This document shows positions 1 to 8,775 of a DNA stretch of 57,264 bases, piece by piece (within the stretch, counting starts at the first letter, position 1; each line of letters starts with the position of its first letter). The notes under the pieces are model-generated. The model saw only the letters and a program-made list of their open reading frames with translations. It searched no databases and was not told the DNA's origin. The DNA comes from CANNBR01 sp964604015 (GTDB taxonomy: Bacteria; Babelota; Babeliae; Babelales; CAIQNR01): assembly GCA_964604015.1 (NCBI GenBank), contig CAZRXF010000008.1, positions 1 to 57,264 on the forward strand, given 5' to 3'. Position numbers and translations under genes: made by a program.

Positions 1-147
1 TTCCACGTCTTGTCCTGGATGGAAAGAAACTGCATGGGCACGAACAACCACTGAGGTTTCACGCTCGATTTTAAGCAGGAAAACACAAAAACTTTTTTCA
101 CTGTCTTGAAATAAAAATCGTTCAACGGTTCCGCTTAATGTTTCCAT
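1..147 (-). CDS. recD2: RecD2-like ATP-dependent helicase, N-terminal 49 codons (partial)
   Basis: Only the N-terminus is in the window; the gene runs off the left edge. The visible 49 residues start METLSGTVERFLFQDSE and continue with a strand-rich stretch ending SFHPGQDVE. This resembles the N-terminal OB-like domain of RecD2 helicases (GTVERxxFxNExxGxxV pattern followed by a G-E/D-V segment). RecD2 is a 5'-3' SF1B helicase used in DNA repair. The helicase motifs lie outside the window, so the call rests on this domain alone. It is the last visible gene of a minus-strand run after two exported-protein genes; the gap to the upstream gene is 29 bases. Confidence 0.6.
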   Translation of the reverse strand, partial: METLSGTVERFLFQDSEKSFCVFLLKIERETSVVVRAHAVSFHPGQDVE

Positions 148-176
148 ATCGATAACGTTATTCTCTGGTCGAAAGA

Positions 177-893
177 TTAGTGAGGCTTTTGTAGAAGTTC
201 TTTGTATTGTTTATGTGCCTCAGTGCAGGATTCAACCATGTCCTCAATAAAATGTTTAAGATCGTTTAAAAATGCGAAAAACTCAGTTGCAGAAGCTTCA
301 TACAGGCGTTTCTTTTCATCTGGATGATCTGCGTTAGCCATGAGAGATGTTTCTCTCCCCTGATCTTTCAAGAAGAATGAAATAAGCTTATGTTTCATGT
401 TTTTTGCGATATCGCTTTGATCTTGTTCTTTTCTCATCTGTTTTATTTTAGCATTAAAATCATCTTTTGCAGCTGTTGTTGTAGCATGAAGAGCCTTCCA
501 GCGCATATTATCCTTAGCTATTTTTTCTCTCATGAGCTTCTGTTCTTCGATGACAAGTTCTTGAAGTGTAACTTTTTTACCATCAAGGGTATAAAGGCCA
601 ACCCGCTTCCCAGTCGTTTTATCAACTTCTCCATATTGAATAGCATGTATTTTTGAGAGTGCTTGAAATGATTCAAGGACTGATTTCCCATCAAAAAGAC
701 CAAACTTTCCGTCGACCATTTTGATGATTTCAAGTTCTTTAAAGTTTGTATGTTTACGTTTTTTTGCTTTATGACTCAAAACGGCTCCAATAACTGCATC
801 TGGTTGAACAGCAGTAGTTAAAGTTTCAGCAATAAGATTTGTTGATTGAAGAGTGAGAGCAAGAAGTGAAACAATTTTTTTTATATGATTCAT
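177..893 (-). CDS. exported protein of unknown function
   Basis: 238 residues. The start at 893 (MNHIKKIVSLLALTLQ) is chosen because an AAAGGAA ribosome site lies just upstream and the product then begins with a basic n-region, a hydrophobic core and a likely cleavage site after NLIAE. The mature part is rich in Lys, Glu and Ala and looks mostly helical. Its middle (KIAKDNMRWKALHATTTAAK) and C-terminus (ATEFFAFLNDLKHFIEDM) suggest amphipathic helices. No family recognised. It follows the barrel-like gene by 14 bases and precedes the RecD2-like gene, so the three are probably co-transcribed. Confidence 0.7.
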   Translation of the reverse strand: MNHIKKIVSLLALTLQSTNLIAETLTTAVQPDAVIGAVLSHKAKKRKHTNFKELEIIKMVDGKFGLFDGKSVLESFQALSKIHAIQYGEVDKTTGKRVGLYTLDGKKVTLQELVIEEQKLMREKIAKDNMRWKALHATTTAAKDDFNAKIKQMRKEQDQSDIAKNMKHKLISFFLKDQGRETSLMANADHPDEKKRLYEASATEFFAFLNDLKHFIEDMVESCTEAHKQYKELLQKPH

Positions 894-907
894 ATAAAAA
901 TTCCTTT

Positions 908-2566
908 TTAAAATTGTTTTTGGATGAGTATGCAAGCGCCCCAATCTTGCCCCACTCCAAAACTGTTTGCAGTTGCTTGGGCACGTAAACCGAGTCTCCA
1001 GGTCGACCCAGGTTTGACTTTCTTTTCAAGTGAGAACCAGAACATTGATTGGTAGCCATAGCCTTTTTTTGCTGTGTATGGATTAAGGATGGTCTTTTTT
1101 ATGTTCTCTGGAGCCTTGATCGATAAAAATTTTTCACGACTGGTCCACCATAAATCAGTTCCTACAGTAAAATCTATATGTTTTCCTTCATAAGTCATTG
1201 CAGATGTACTCTGAATAATAAATCCAGGAAATACTGTGACGTCATAGCCTGTTGGAAAGAATTTATTAATAAACTGTTCGTTTAAGAAGTTTAATTTTTG
1301 CTGAATTTGTCCGCTTTGAGGACTAGTATCATTCCAATCAAATACGTTGTATGCAGCTTGGGGAGTATATGTAATGAAAAATCGGCGTTCAGTTGCAGGA
1401 AGAAGAATTTCAGCAGAGGCAAGCCCGGATAAAGAAAGACGATTTGTGAAGATCATCGTGTTATGTGAAAAGATGCCAAGCCCAAGATGGTGATTATTTC
1501 CGCTTGGTGATTCAAGTAAAATAGTCGAGAGTCGATCCATTACTGCGTTACCAAAGCTTTGAATGTTTTGTTCTACAAGTGGGATATTTTGATCAGGAGG
1601 AGTGCTTAATCCTGGTAGCAAGAGATCATTGTACAGGTTAAATGGTGGTGGAGAGGCGTAGACGTTAAATGTCGTTCCATAGAGGCCCTTTTTGACTGCA
1701 AATGCTGTAGGAATAGTTGCCCGAATTCCGGCACTAAAAATTTGTTTTTTTGATTCTACAATGAGATATTCAAGGTTGATCCTGGTATCTCCAAACCCTA
1801 ACCGGTCTGCAATAAGATGTTCACGGGCAAAGGTCATTTCATCAAAATTTGAGTCGCTAAAAAATGGATTGTTTTGAACGGCTGCCTGATCTTCTTCGGG
1901 CATATTGAGATTATGTTCATCGTAGAGGAAAGGGAGTCTAAGAGAAAGTGTCCAACGTTCTGTTGCCCTTACGTATTCAAACATGAACCCTGCGCGTCTT
2001 TGTTCTAAAAATATTGTTTCAAAGAGTCCTAAAACGTTTGAAAGATTAAATCCTTTAAAGTCGATGCCTTCAATTTGTGTTAAAAGATCAATTTGGGCGT
2101 TTAATTCATTTTGGAGCATGTCTATGTAGTAGTTGATGTTTGACCTAGTGTTATAGAAATACTCTTTGAATGTTTGAACAAAGAATGGTTTGAAAGCGAA
2201 TTCCTGGCGATGTTCTCCGCGTTGGACAAACTGTTGGAAGATAGGAAAATCAATGACATTGCGGCGAATGGGGGGATTGCTTCGGTAATAAAGTGGATTT
2301 TGCAAGATTACTTGTGCATTTACTAGATCCGGATCGGTAAGGTTTTGTATTGCATCATTAGGAGAGATGATGGTACGTGTAATGTTAAGATTTTCTCCTG
2401 CTGCTGCTTCTGAAAGATAGAGATTTTCCTCTTCTGTATCAAAAAGATCGTTAAAGCTTTCTTCAGGTGTTTGTCCATAATGTGGTGTGTCATCCTGAAA
2501 ATTGGCAGCATGTACTGTACCAAGAAGCAGGGTTATTACTAACAAATTACAACGGCCGTACTTCAT
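908..2566 (-). CDS. putative outer-membrane beta-barrel protein, lineage family, copy 1
   Basis: 552 residues from the ATG at 2566, which has an AGGAAAAA site upstream and gives a clear signal peptide (MKYGRCNLLVITLLLGTVHA). An Asp/Glu-rich linker and a region mentioning NYYIDMLQNELNAQ are followed by many short alternating hydrophobic/polar stretches typical of barrel strands (for example WTLSLRLPFLYDE and QIFSAGIRATIPTA). The protein ends in Phe (CILIQKQF), the usual C-terminal signal for the BAM complex. Its pattern resembles the protein at 16083-17498, including a shared V-I/F-P-G-x-x-I ... I/M-D-F section near the C-terminus. Function unknown; a porin or surface protein is the likely role. 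First gene of a minus-strand operon. Confidence 0.7.
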   Translation of the reverse strand: MKYGRCNLLVITLLLGTVHAANFQDDTPHYGQTPEESFNDLFDTEEENLYLSEAAAGENLNITRTIISPNDAIQNLTDPDLVNAQVILQNPLYYRSNPPIRRNVIDFPIFQQFVQRGEHRQEFAFKPFFVQTFKEYFYNTRSNINYYIDMLQNELNAQIDLLTQIEGIDFKGFNLSNVLGLFETIFLEQRRAGFMFEYVRATERWTLSLRLPFLYDEHNLNMPEEDQAAVQNNPFFSDSNFDEMTFAREHLIADRLGFGDTRINLEYLIVESKKQIFSAGIRATIPTAFAVKKGLYGTTFNVYASPPPFNLYNDLLLPGLSTPPDQNIPLVEQNIQSFGNAVMDRLSTILLESPSGNNHHLGLGIFSHNTMIFTNRLSLSGLASAEILLPATERRFFITYTPQAAYNVFDWNDTSPQSGQIQQKLNFLNEQFINKFFPTGYDVTVFPGFIIQSTSAMTYEGKHIDFTVGTDLWWTSREKFLSIKAPENIKKTILNPYTAKKGYGYQSMFWFSLEKKVKPGSTWRLGLRAQATANSFGVGQDWGACILIQKQF

Positions 2567-2742
2567 AATTTTTTTTTCCTGCGTAAACTTCATTACCGTA
2601 ATCACCATGAGGAAAGACAGGCGTTTTCCCGGCGTACTCTTCAATTTTATGCCTGTCATTATACTTAAATCGCCTGGTGATGACAAAAGAGCTAAATTGT
2701 CAAACTGTATTCAAGAAACTGTCGTCCGAGGGAGCCGCTTTC

Positions 2743-3468
2743 ATGACACGTCCTATGCCTTTTTTAAGAAGTTTTATCATTGAAGGTAATATCGGTGCAG
2801 GCAAATCGACCTTTATGCGGTTGGTGCAAGATCGCCTTCCCGTTCAGATTGTATTTGAACCTGTTGATCAATGGCAGCGTGTAGCGGCTGGTGAAAATTT
2901 GCTTGATCGTTTTTACCAAGATACACAACGATGGGCTTATACCTTCCAGTCCTATGCTTTCATCACCCGTGTAATTCAACAACAAAAAAAAGCATTGGAA
3001 ACACCTCATGCCGTCCAACTTCTTGAGCGTTCGGTCTATTCTGATCGGTACTGTTTTGCAAAAAATTGCTTTGAGATGGGAACGATGAGTGGCCTTGAAT
3101 GGAGTTTGTACCAAGAGTGGTTTGACTGGTTGATCGAAAACTATGTCCAAAAACCGGCGGGCTTTATCTATTTGCGTACCTCGCCTGAAAAAAGTTACGA
3201 GCGTCTAAAAAAACGTGCGCGTAGTGAGGAAAAGGTAGTTCCTCTGGATTATCTGCAACTTTTGCACGGGAAGCACGAACAATGGCTTGTCAATAAGCAA
3301 GGACTTTCTCATTCTCTGGAAGATGTACCGGTTTTGGTTATCGAGGCTGATAAGGAATTTGAAAATTATCCTGCCCAGATGGAAGAGTATCTGGCTCAGA
3401 TAGCGGATTTTATGAATGTCTCTCACCCGGTAAAGCCTTCATCTGTTGCGGCTTGCGTATCTATTTAA
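2743..3468 (+). CDS. deoxynucleoside kinase
   Basis: 241 residues. Phosphorylates deoxynucleosides with ATP in the cytoplasm (dCK/dGK/dAK family), a salvage step. The P-loop GNIGAGKST is at about residues 14-22, followed by FEPVDQW and the family's ERS/DR region LLERSVYSDRY. A LID-like segment rich in Arg/Lys (SYERLKKRARSEEK) follows YLRT. The start at 2743 is preferred over longer forms because GAGGGAG lies 8 bases upstream. It is divergent from the barrel operon, with 176 bases between the starts, and ends 133 bases before atpE. The exact base specificity cannot be read from the sequence. Confidence 0.9.
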   Translation: MTRPMPFLRSFIIEGNIGAGKSTFMRLVQDRLPVQIVFEPVDQWQRVAAGENLLDRFYQDTQRWAYTFQSYAFITRVIQQQKKALETPHAVQLLERSVYSDRYCFAKNCFEMGTMSGLEWSLYQEWFDWLIENYVQKPAGFIYLRTSPEKSYERLKKRARSEEKVVPLDYLQLLHGKHEQWLVNKQGLSHSLEDVPVLVIEADKEFENYPAQMEEYLAQIADFMNVSHPVKPSSVAACVSI

Positions 3469-3521
3469 AGGCAACAACTCGGGAAAAACCCGCTCAAAAC
3501 TTACTTTTTCCCTTTCCCTGC

Positions 3522-3551
3522 TTGTAAGGAAGCGCAAAACTGGAGTAGAAT
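3522..3551 (+). promoter_or_regulatory. possible sigma70-type promoter for the atp genes
   Basis: TTGTAA (3522-3527), an 18-base spacer and TAGAAT (3546-3551) lie about 50 bases ahead of the atpE start. Boxes match consensus at 4 and 5 of 6 positions. Prediction by eye only. Confidence 0.4.
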
Positions 3552-3601
3552 GACGGACTACACCGTAAATGTGTGTGATTTCAATCTTGAAAGGGTATCT
3601 C

Positions 3602-3841
3602 ATGGAGAACTACGTAACCGGAGCAGCATTTTTGGGAGCTGCGATTGCCATAGGGCTGGGAACGCTCGGGCCTGCATTGGGGATGGGGATGATTGGATCC
3701 AAGGCGTGCGAGAATATTGGGAAATATCCAGAAAGTGCTAACCAAATTAGAAGTGCGATGGTTTTTGCGCTTATTCTTGTTGAAACCACAGCATTGTATG
3801 CTGCTCTTATCGGTGGTGCTTGCATAATTTTTGGTCGATAA
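3602..3841 (+). CDS. atpE: ATP synthase F0 subunit c
   Basis: 79 residues in two transmembrane helices joined by a polar loop (ENIGKYPESANQIR). The membrane ring subunit of F-type ATP synthase. The ion-carrying Glu is in helix 2 (ALILVETTALYA). The helix-1 position that is Gln in Na+-dependent rings (GPGVGQG in Ilyobacter) is Met here (GPALGMG), so proton coupling is more likely. The start at 3602 has an AAAGGG site. First gene of a five-gene ATP synthase run. Confidence 0.95.
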   Translation: MENYVTGAAFLGAAIAIGLGTLGPALGMGMIGSKACENIGKYPESANQIRSAMVFALILVETTALYAALIGGACIIFGR

Positions 3842-3873
3842 CGGTACGTATTGCCTGTAACGTGAGGTGACCA

Positions 3874-4245
3874 GTGAGTCCGCTTAACGCCACACTTTTG
3901 ATTCAGATTGGCAACTTTGTTGTTGCCTGGAAAGTTCTTGATCATTTCTTACTTAAAGAATGCGTTCAAGAAGTAAGGAGTGATGACCATGTTATTACTT
4001 CCTTACAAGAATCGGTACTCATTGGGCAGGTGGCATTACGCAAGGTTGAAGAGGAGCAGGTACGAATACTTGCTGACATTCGAGAACAGTTTGCTATCGC
4101 ACTTCCCCCTGTGTCGCGTGATCTTGCACTTAAAACCATTCCCATTGATCAGTTTCTTGTAGGCCGAGAATGTGATGTTGCCTTGTGTAAACAGACAGCT
4201 GATGCGGTTGTTGCACTGGTGGTGAAAAGGATAGCGCATGTCTGA
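3874..4245 (+). CDS. atpF: ATP synthase F0 subunit b, short form
   Basis: 123 residues, GTG start at 3874 with a strong GAGGTGA site directly upstream. The N-terminus (NATLLIQIGNFVVAW) has the Asn-Ala-Thr start and single membrane helix typical of b subunits, followed by a charged helix that would form the peripheral stalk. At 123 residues it is shorter than the usual ~160, and the distal part (ALPPVSRDLALKTIP) is broken by prolines, so the stalk helix may be reduced. It overlaps the next gene by 8 bases, implying coupled translation. The assignment rests on the N-terminus and on its place between c and delta. Confidence 0.75.
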   Translation: MSPLNATLLIQIGNFVVAWKVLDHFLLKECVQEVRSDDHVITSLQESVLIGQVALRKVEEEQVRILADIREQFAIALPPVSRDLALKTIPIDQFLVGRECDVALCKQTADAVVALVVKRIAHV

Positions 4246-4738
4246 GTTTTCTTGGGTAGGTCTTGTTAATAAACTGCTCAATGTGGCGGTGCTTGGCGCG
4301 GCGTGTGTCTATCTTACAAAAAAGTATGCATATCCCTACATCAAAAAAAGTTTGGAAGAGCGTACTACGCGAATTCTTGGGCTGAAAAAAGAAGCGGTTG
4401 ATCTGCAAGAGAAAAGTACTTTGATTGCGCGCCAAACAGCTGAAAGTCAACTACGAGCAAAGCATCTTCTTGGAAAAATTGGACTCTGGAAAGAGGCTCT
4501 TATCATGCAAGAAAAAGAGCGTAGTGCAGAACGTCAAAGAATTGAGCAGGCTTCTCATGTTTACCTTAAAATGCGTGCAGATGGTCTGTGTCATGAGTAC
4601 GTAAAACGTACGGTTACCGCGGAAGTTTTCACTCGTACCGAAAAAGAATTACGAGATTTTTTTGCAGATAAAAAACATCAAGAACAGTATCTTGGAGTAC
4701 TGATTAAAACTTTAGGAAAGCGGGGGGCGCGTGGATAG
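4238..4738 (+). CDS. ATP synthase F0 subunit b', second stalk subunit
   Basis: 166 residues. One N-terminal hydrophobic segment (LLNVAVLGAACVYLT) is followed by a long charged helix (YIKKSLEERTTRILGLKKEA, then EKSTLIARQTAES), the architecture of a b-type peripheral stalk. Placed between b and delta and overlapping both (8 bases each side), as in operons that encode b and b' as separate proteins. Sequence similarity to classical b' is weak, so the call depends on topology and gene order. Confidence 0.7.
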   Translation: MSEFSWVGLVNKLLNVAVLGAACVYLTKKYAYPYIKKSLEERTTRILGLKKEAVDLQEKSTLIARQTAESQLRAKHLLGKIGLWKEALIMQEKERSAERQRIEQASHVYLKMRADGLCHEYVKRTVTAEVFTRTEKELRDFFADKKHQEQYLGVLIKTLGKRGARG

Positions 4739-5273
4739 GTCAGGTCTCTTTCTTGCCCGACGGTATGCTCAGGCTTTTTTGGGGGCCTACTATGATGTAC
4801 TTGATGCGGATGATGTTACCGCCTTTGAAAGCGCTGAGCGCTTTTTCAAAACTCATCAGCCGGCATGTTTTTTTATGGATCTTTCACTCCTTTCTTTTGA
4901 ATCAAAACGTGCTGCGGTGCTCGCTCTGATAAAACAGTTTAAACTTCCTGACTGTTCCTACTCTCTTATTATGCTCATAATTAAACAGCGCCGGGCATTG
5001 CTTTTGGCAGATGTGTTTCATCAACTTGCGGATCTTTATAAGGAGCAGGCGGGCATCGTCACTTTCACTATTCAAAGCGCACAGGTATTAGAGAAAGAAG
5101 AACGAAAAACGATAGAAAATTTTTTAAAAGAACAAGTTGAGGGACAGATTTTCTGTTCCTATGAACTTAATCCGGATCTGATTGCCGGAGTACGAATTTT
5201 TAACGAGCAGTATCTCTGGGAATATTCTGCTCAGGCTCAATTGCGGGCACTCTACAATAGCGTAAGACGCTGA
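4731..5273 (+). CDS. atpH: ATP synthase F1 subunit delta
   Basis: 180 residues, GTG start at 4731 inside the end of the b' gene. The N-terminus (FLARRYAQAFLGAY) matches the family's A-x-R-Y-A-x-A-L/F motif, the middle has the expected helical bundle, and the C-terminal half contains ELNPDLIAGVRIF, corresponding to the conserved V-D-P-x-L-I-G-G-x-x-I/V segment. Delta links the stalk to the alpha/beta hexamer. It precedes atpA by 7 bases, the classical order. Confidence 0.92.
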   Translation: MDRSGLFLARRYAQAFLGAYYDVLDADDVTAFESAERFFKTHQPACFFMDLSLLSFESKRAAVLALIKQFKLPDCSYSLIMLIIKQRRALLLADVFHQLADLYKEQAGIVTFTIQSAQVLEKEERKTIENFLKEQVEGQIFCSYELNPDLIAGVRIFNEQYLWEYSAQAQLRALYNSVRR

Positions 5274-5280
5274 GGTTTTT

Positions 5281-6795
5281 ATGAAAATAAAAAGTACAGA
5301 TCTTGTCTCTCTTTTTGAAAATGCTTTACAGGATGGACCAAAAGAGAACCTGGAACAAATAGGAATTGTTGTACAGGTGGGGGATGGGATTTGTCGAGTT
5401 CACGGTCTTGAAAATGCAGTGTACAACGAGATTGTGCTCTTTGATGGGGGCAATAAAGGCATTATCCTCGATCTTGATGAAAGTTACGTTTCTGTCTTCC
5501 TCTTGTATACAACAACTCCTGTCATTGAGTTGGAAGTAGTACGGCGCACGGGACATGTCTTTAAAGCACCCGTGGGGATGAATCTTCTCGGGCGTGTTAT
5601 TAATGCAGTTGGTACTCCAATTGATGGGCTGGGAGATATTGAAATTACTGAGAAAGCTCCTGTAGAAGCAGCATCGCCTGGTGTTATTGAGCGTAGTCCG
5701 ATTAACGAGCCATTGCAGACGGGTATTTTAGTAATCGACTCGCTTGTTCCAATAGGCAAAGGGCAGCGCGAACTCATTATTGGTAATCGAAGTACCGGTA
5801 AAACGGCGGTGGCGCTTGATGCGATCTTGAATCAAAAAGGTAAAAACGTTTTTTGTATTTACGTATCCATTGGACAACGTCAGGCAAATCTTGCCCGTGT
5901 GGTGCAGTTGCTAAGTGAAAATGGTGCACTTGAGTATACGGTTGTGGTGAGTGCCGATTCGAGTGATGCGGTCTTGTGTCAGTATCTTGCACCGTACGTT
6001 GGATGTACGATTGGGGAATATTTCCGCAACAAAGGACACGACGCCCTCATCGTGTATGACAGCTTAAGTAACCATGCTGTTGCGTATCGTGAAATGTCAC
6101 TTCTGCTACGACGACCACCAGGGCGTGAAGCGTATCCTGGTGACGTGTTTTATCTTCACTCACGTCTTTTAGAACGAGCAGGCAAACTTGCAAAAGGGGG
6201 TTCGCTAACAGCGCTTCCTATCATTGAAGTACAGTCTGATGACATCACCGCCTACATTCCTACCAACCTTATTTCGATTACTGATGGCCAAGTTTTCCTT
6301 GATGACCAACTGTTTAAAAGTGGGATTCGGCCTGCAGTAAATATTGGTCTTTCTGTTTCGCGTGTCGGTGGGGCTGCTCAAACACGTGCAGTAAAAAAGA
6401 TGACAAAAACCTTGGGGCTTGAACTTGCGCAGTATCGTGAACTCTTGGATTTTGCACAGTTAGGCACAGCTGATCTTGATAAAGAAGCACAACGCCGCCT
6501 TGCCCGTGGACAGCGCGCTATGGAAGTACTCAAGCAGGGGCATTACACTACCTACAACTTTGTCCAAGAAGCATTGATGTTGTTTGTATTGCAAGAAGGC
6601 TTTTTACAGGATGTCGAGCTTCCAACGATCCATTCCTTTGTTTCTCAGTTTGTCAGCTATGTTGAATCGGTGTATCCACAGGTGTACAGCACCATTCATG
6701 AAACGGCTGATATTTCTGACCTCATTAAGGCTGAGCTAGAAACAATAGCTGCTGAGTTTAAGGCGTTGTTTGTTGCTCCTGAACTGATGGCATAA
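5281..6795 (+). CDS. atpA: ATP synthase F1 subunit alpha
   Basis: 504 residues, normal length. N-terminal beta domain to about residue 95, then the nucleotide-binding domain. The P-loop is GNRSTGKT at about 168-175; most bacterial alpha subunits have GDRQTGKT, so Asp and Gln are replaced by Asn and Ser, at a site that is non-catalytic in alpha. Other alpha hallmarks are intact: LLRRPPGREAYPGDVFYLHS, ITDGQVFL, and the SVSRVGGAAQ segment carrying the Arg that contacts the catalytic site. It is the last ATP synthase gene here: gamma, beta, epsilon and a are not in the window, although gamma and beta usually follow alpha. Confidence 0.97.
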   Translation: MKIKSTDLVSLFENALQDGPKENLEQIGIVVQVGDGICRVHGLENAVYNEIVLFDGGNKGIILDLDESYVSVFLLYTTTPVIELEVVRRTGHVFKAPVGMNLLGRVINAVGTPIDGLGDIEITEKAPVEAASPGVIERSPINEPLQTGILVIDSLVPIGKGQRELIIGNRSTGKTAVALDAILNQKGKNVFCIYVSIGQRQANLARVVQLLSENGALEYTVVVSADSSDAVLCQYLAPYVGCTIGEYFRNKGHDALIVYDSLSNHAVAYREMSLLLRRPPGREAYPGDVFYLHSRLLERAGKLAKGGSLTALPIIEVQSDDITAYIPTNLISITDGQVFLDDQLFKSGIRPAVNIGLSVSRVGGAAQTRAVKKMTKTLGLELAQYRELLDFAQLGTADLDKEAQRRLARGQRAMEVLKQGHYTTYNFVQEALMLFVLQEGFLQDVELPTIHSFVSQFVSYVESVYPQVYSTIHETADISDLIKAELETIAAEFKALFVAPELMA

Positions 6796-6797
6796 GC

Positions 6798-7328
6798 ATG
6801 ATGAGGATGGAGTTAAGAACAGTACAAGTTGTTCTCAGCTTTTGCTTATCGGGATGGTCACTTGGAGCACAAGGACTAGCGAATCACGAGCTTGAGGTGT
6901 TGGTGACGGAGAAAACTGCCGAGCAACTTAAGTGTTTCTTAAAAGATGAGAAGCCTTGCTTCTTGTACCAACTAGGCGCGCGTTCTTATATCCCCGTGTA
7001 TGTCGCAAAGAAGGAGCTAGATAAACTTGCAGTGTTAGTAGAATGGGGTGGAGCTAGTGTGAAAGCTGCTCTCGGTGATGCTTTATGTATAGCAGTGAGT
7101 GACTATTTTTGGAGTTCTGCTGAAGATGATTTACAAGCGATCAGAAATTTACTTGCTGTAGGTGCCGATCCGAATCCGCGTTGGTGGAAAGCTCCGCGAG
7201 ATAATCCATTTTCTCTTCGGGACTACATTATTGGCCTCACTATTTCGGATCCATCAGAAGTGGGCCTTAGGGTAAGCATCTTAGGGTTGCTACAGGCAGC
7301 GACTAATCAAAGGCCACTTGAGCGATAG
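6798..7328 (+). CDS. exported ankyrin-like protein
   Basis: 176 residues, starting 2 bases after the atpA stop, so probably translated by coupling; the ATG codons at 6798, 6801 and 6807 are all possible starts. A hydrophobic N-terminus (VQVVLSFCLSGWSLGAQG) looks like a signal peptide. The segment LQAIRNLLAVGADPNPR, followed by NPFSLRDYI, matches the second half of an ankyrin repeat (LLxxGADPN ... G-x-T-P-L). An earlier part (LAVLVEWGGASVKAALGDAL) may be a degenerate repeat. Ankyrin proteins mediate protein binding. Its position in the atp cluster is probably incidental. Confidence 0.7.
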   Translation: MMRMELRTVQVVLSFCLSGWSLGAQGLANHELEVLVTEKTAEQLKCFLKDEKPCFLYQLGARSYIPVYVAKKELDKLAVLVEWGGASVKAALGDALCIAVSDYFWSSAEDDLQAIRNLLAVGADPNPRWWKAPRDNPFSLRDYIIGLTISDPSEVGLRVSILGLLQAATNQRPLER

Positions 7329-7365
7329 ATTTTGAGTTTATTTCCGGCAAAAGAGAGATCATTTT

Positions 7366-8307
7366 ATGATAAAAAAGCAGCTAATCGTGTTAGTTTTAAT
7401 AACACTTAATACTTCTCAAGGGCTAACTTTTACGGCTGAAAAATATATAAATCTTATGACTAACACAGCATTGAATGTACTACTTGATGTTGTTCCAGGG
7501 GCCGAAGAACTTGGAGTATATGCGGTTTATCGAAACACTTGGCATAATTCTGAGCCATTTCAAGATGATGCAATAAGAGAACGTTTTGAAAAGATGGGGA
7601 TAAAGGACCTGAGGATTACTAAGCGTGGTGAAAATTCTAATTCCCAAATTAATCCCGAATGTATTCCCCAGATTCCTGGTATAGGTATTTCTTCTTGGAA
7701 TCGAAGCAGTGCTGTCATTAATTGTAATCAATCGGGCGAAGAATTTTTACGAAATCCTGATTCTAAAGGCCTGATGGGGGTTATGTATCATGAGGCTGGC
7801 CACGTTGTACATAATCATTTAGCTAAACATGCTTTGGTTTCAGTTTTTGCAAAGATAGGTGTCTGGTGTGCTGCATACGGGGCTGGAGTGTGCGGCAAGG
7901 AACTTGTGAATGCCATGACGCCTCATTTGCGTGGATTGGATACTATTATTCATCCAGGATTTCTTGCGGTTGGGATAAGTTCTTTTGTTTTTTTGCAAAG
8001 AACCACATTCTCTCTTAAAAGTTGCTTAAGTAGGCATTTTGAGCGTCAAGCAGATCAATTTGCAGCGATGCATATAACAAAAGATGAGTTACAGGGATAC
8101 ATTGATTTTTTTGAGTCCGCGCGCACTGAGTTAACGCGTGCTAATGAAGTGAGCAAAACCTTGTGTAAAGGGTGTAAGGGTGCAGGCTTAACTGCTTGTA
8201 AGGTAAGATCAAATATGCCTTCAATCCCTCATAATAGTTCGAGCTCTCATCCCCCGTTAGCTGAAAGAATCGCCCTATTGAAACTTATACTTGAGCAAAA
8301 ACCATAA
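7366..8307 (+). CDS. exported M48-family zinc metalloprotease
   Basis: 313 residues. N-terminal signal peptide (MIKKQLIVLVLITLNTSQG). The zinc site HEAGH is in MYHEAGHVVHNHL, and the third ligand is the Glu of FERQADQFA, the ExxxD/ExxAD motif of M48 peptidases. One or two hydrophobic segments lie between the motifs, as in many M48 proteins. The C-terminus carries HPPLAERIALL, also typical of the family. Likely a periplasmic or membrane-associated protease in envelope quality control (BepA/LoiP-like role inferred). Start supported by AGAGAG upstream. Confidence 0.88.
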   Translation: MIKKQLIVLVLITLNTSQGLTFTAEKYINLMTNTALNVLLDVVPGAEELGVYAVYRNTWHNSEPFQDDAIRERFEKMGIKDLRITKRGENSNSQINPECIPQIPGIGISSWNRSSAVINCNQSGEEFLRNPDSKGLMGVMYHEAGHVVHNHLAKHALVSVFAKIGVWCAAYGAGVCGKELVNAMTPHLRGLDTIIHPGFLAVGISSFVFLQRTTFSLKSCLSRHFERQADQFAAMHITKDELQGYIDFFESARTELTRANEVSKTLCKGCKGAGLTACKVRSNMPSIPHNSSSSHPPLAERIALLKLILEQKP

Positions 8308-8359
8308 TCCCTTGTGTAAGCATTCTACGGAAGCTCTTAAGTAACTTTAAGGCGGCCTT

Positions 8360-8677
8360 TTAAATCTGTATTCCAAAGAAAGTACGTGCGCGCTCAAGAA
8401 CTCGATTAAATTCTTCTTGATGAGGCGTGTCATAGTAAGCGCCTTTTATAAACGTGCCGCCTAGCACTCCAATCTGGTCTTCAGTTGTTCCAGGTATTTT
8501 TTTAGGAAAGATGTAACAGAGATTTAATTTGGGAAGACCGCTATCGGTCGTATCAGTGCTGAGCTCAAGTTCAAGTGTGTAATTCAGATCGCTTTCATTT
8601 TGACCTTTTAAAAGGAGCAAATGTTCTTGTACTGGCATAAGAAAAGCAGCATCTTTTTTGACGTCATTTTGTACCAT
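8360..8677 (-). CDS. hypothetical protein
   Basis: 105 residues with no signal peptide and no recognised domain. An in-frame stop lies seven codons upstream of the ATG at 8677, limiting the start; the ribosome site is weak. The middle (YTLELELSTDTTDSG) and the following LNLCYIFPKK suggest beta strands and the end (EEFNRVLERARTFFGI) a helix. It converges on the M48 gene and is upstream of the tRNA-Arg locus. Amino-acid use looks normal, so it is probably real, but this is the least certain gene in its area. Confidence 0.5.
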   Translation of the reverse strand: MVQNDVKKDAAFLMPVQEHLLLLKGQNESDLNYTLELELSTDTTDSGLPKLNLCYIFPKKIPGTTEDQIGVLGGTFIKGAYYDTPHQEEFNRVLERARTFFGIQI

Positions 8678-8775
8678 AACGTCGGAAGCCTAATTGATCT
8701 AAAGATAGTTGTAAAACTTGGGCTTTATTTGGAGATATTCGCGATCTGGTTGGAATTGAACATTAAATAATAGAC

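Noticed and set aside
3481..3500. Terminator after the deoxynucleoside kinase gene
   Set aside because: CGGG/CCCG stem of four pairs with A-rich loop and no T-run; too weak to call.
3602..3841. Sodium-dependent c-ring
   Set aside because: The helix-1 Gln ligand is Met, so the Na+ signature is incomplete even though ETT follows the helix-2 Glu.
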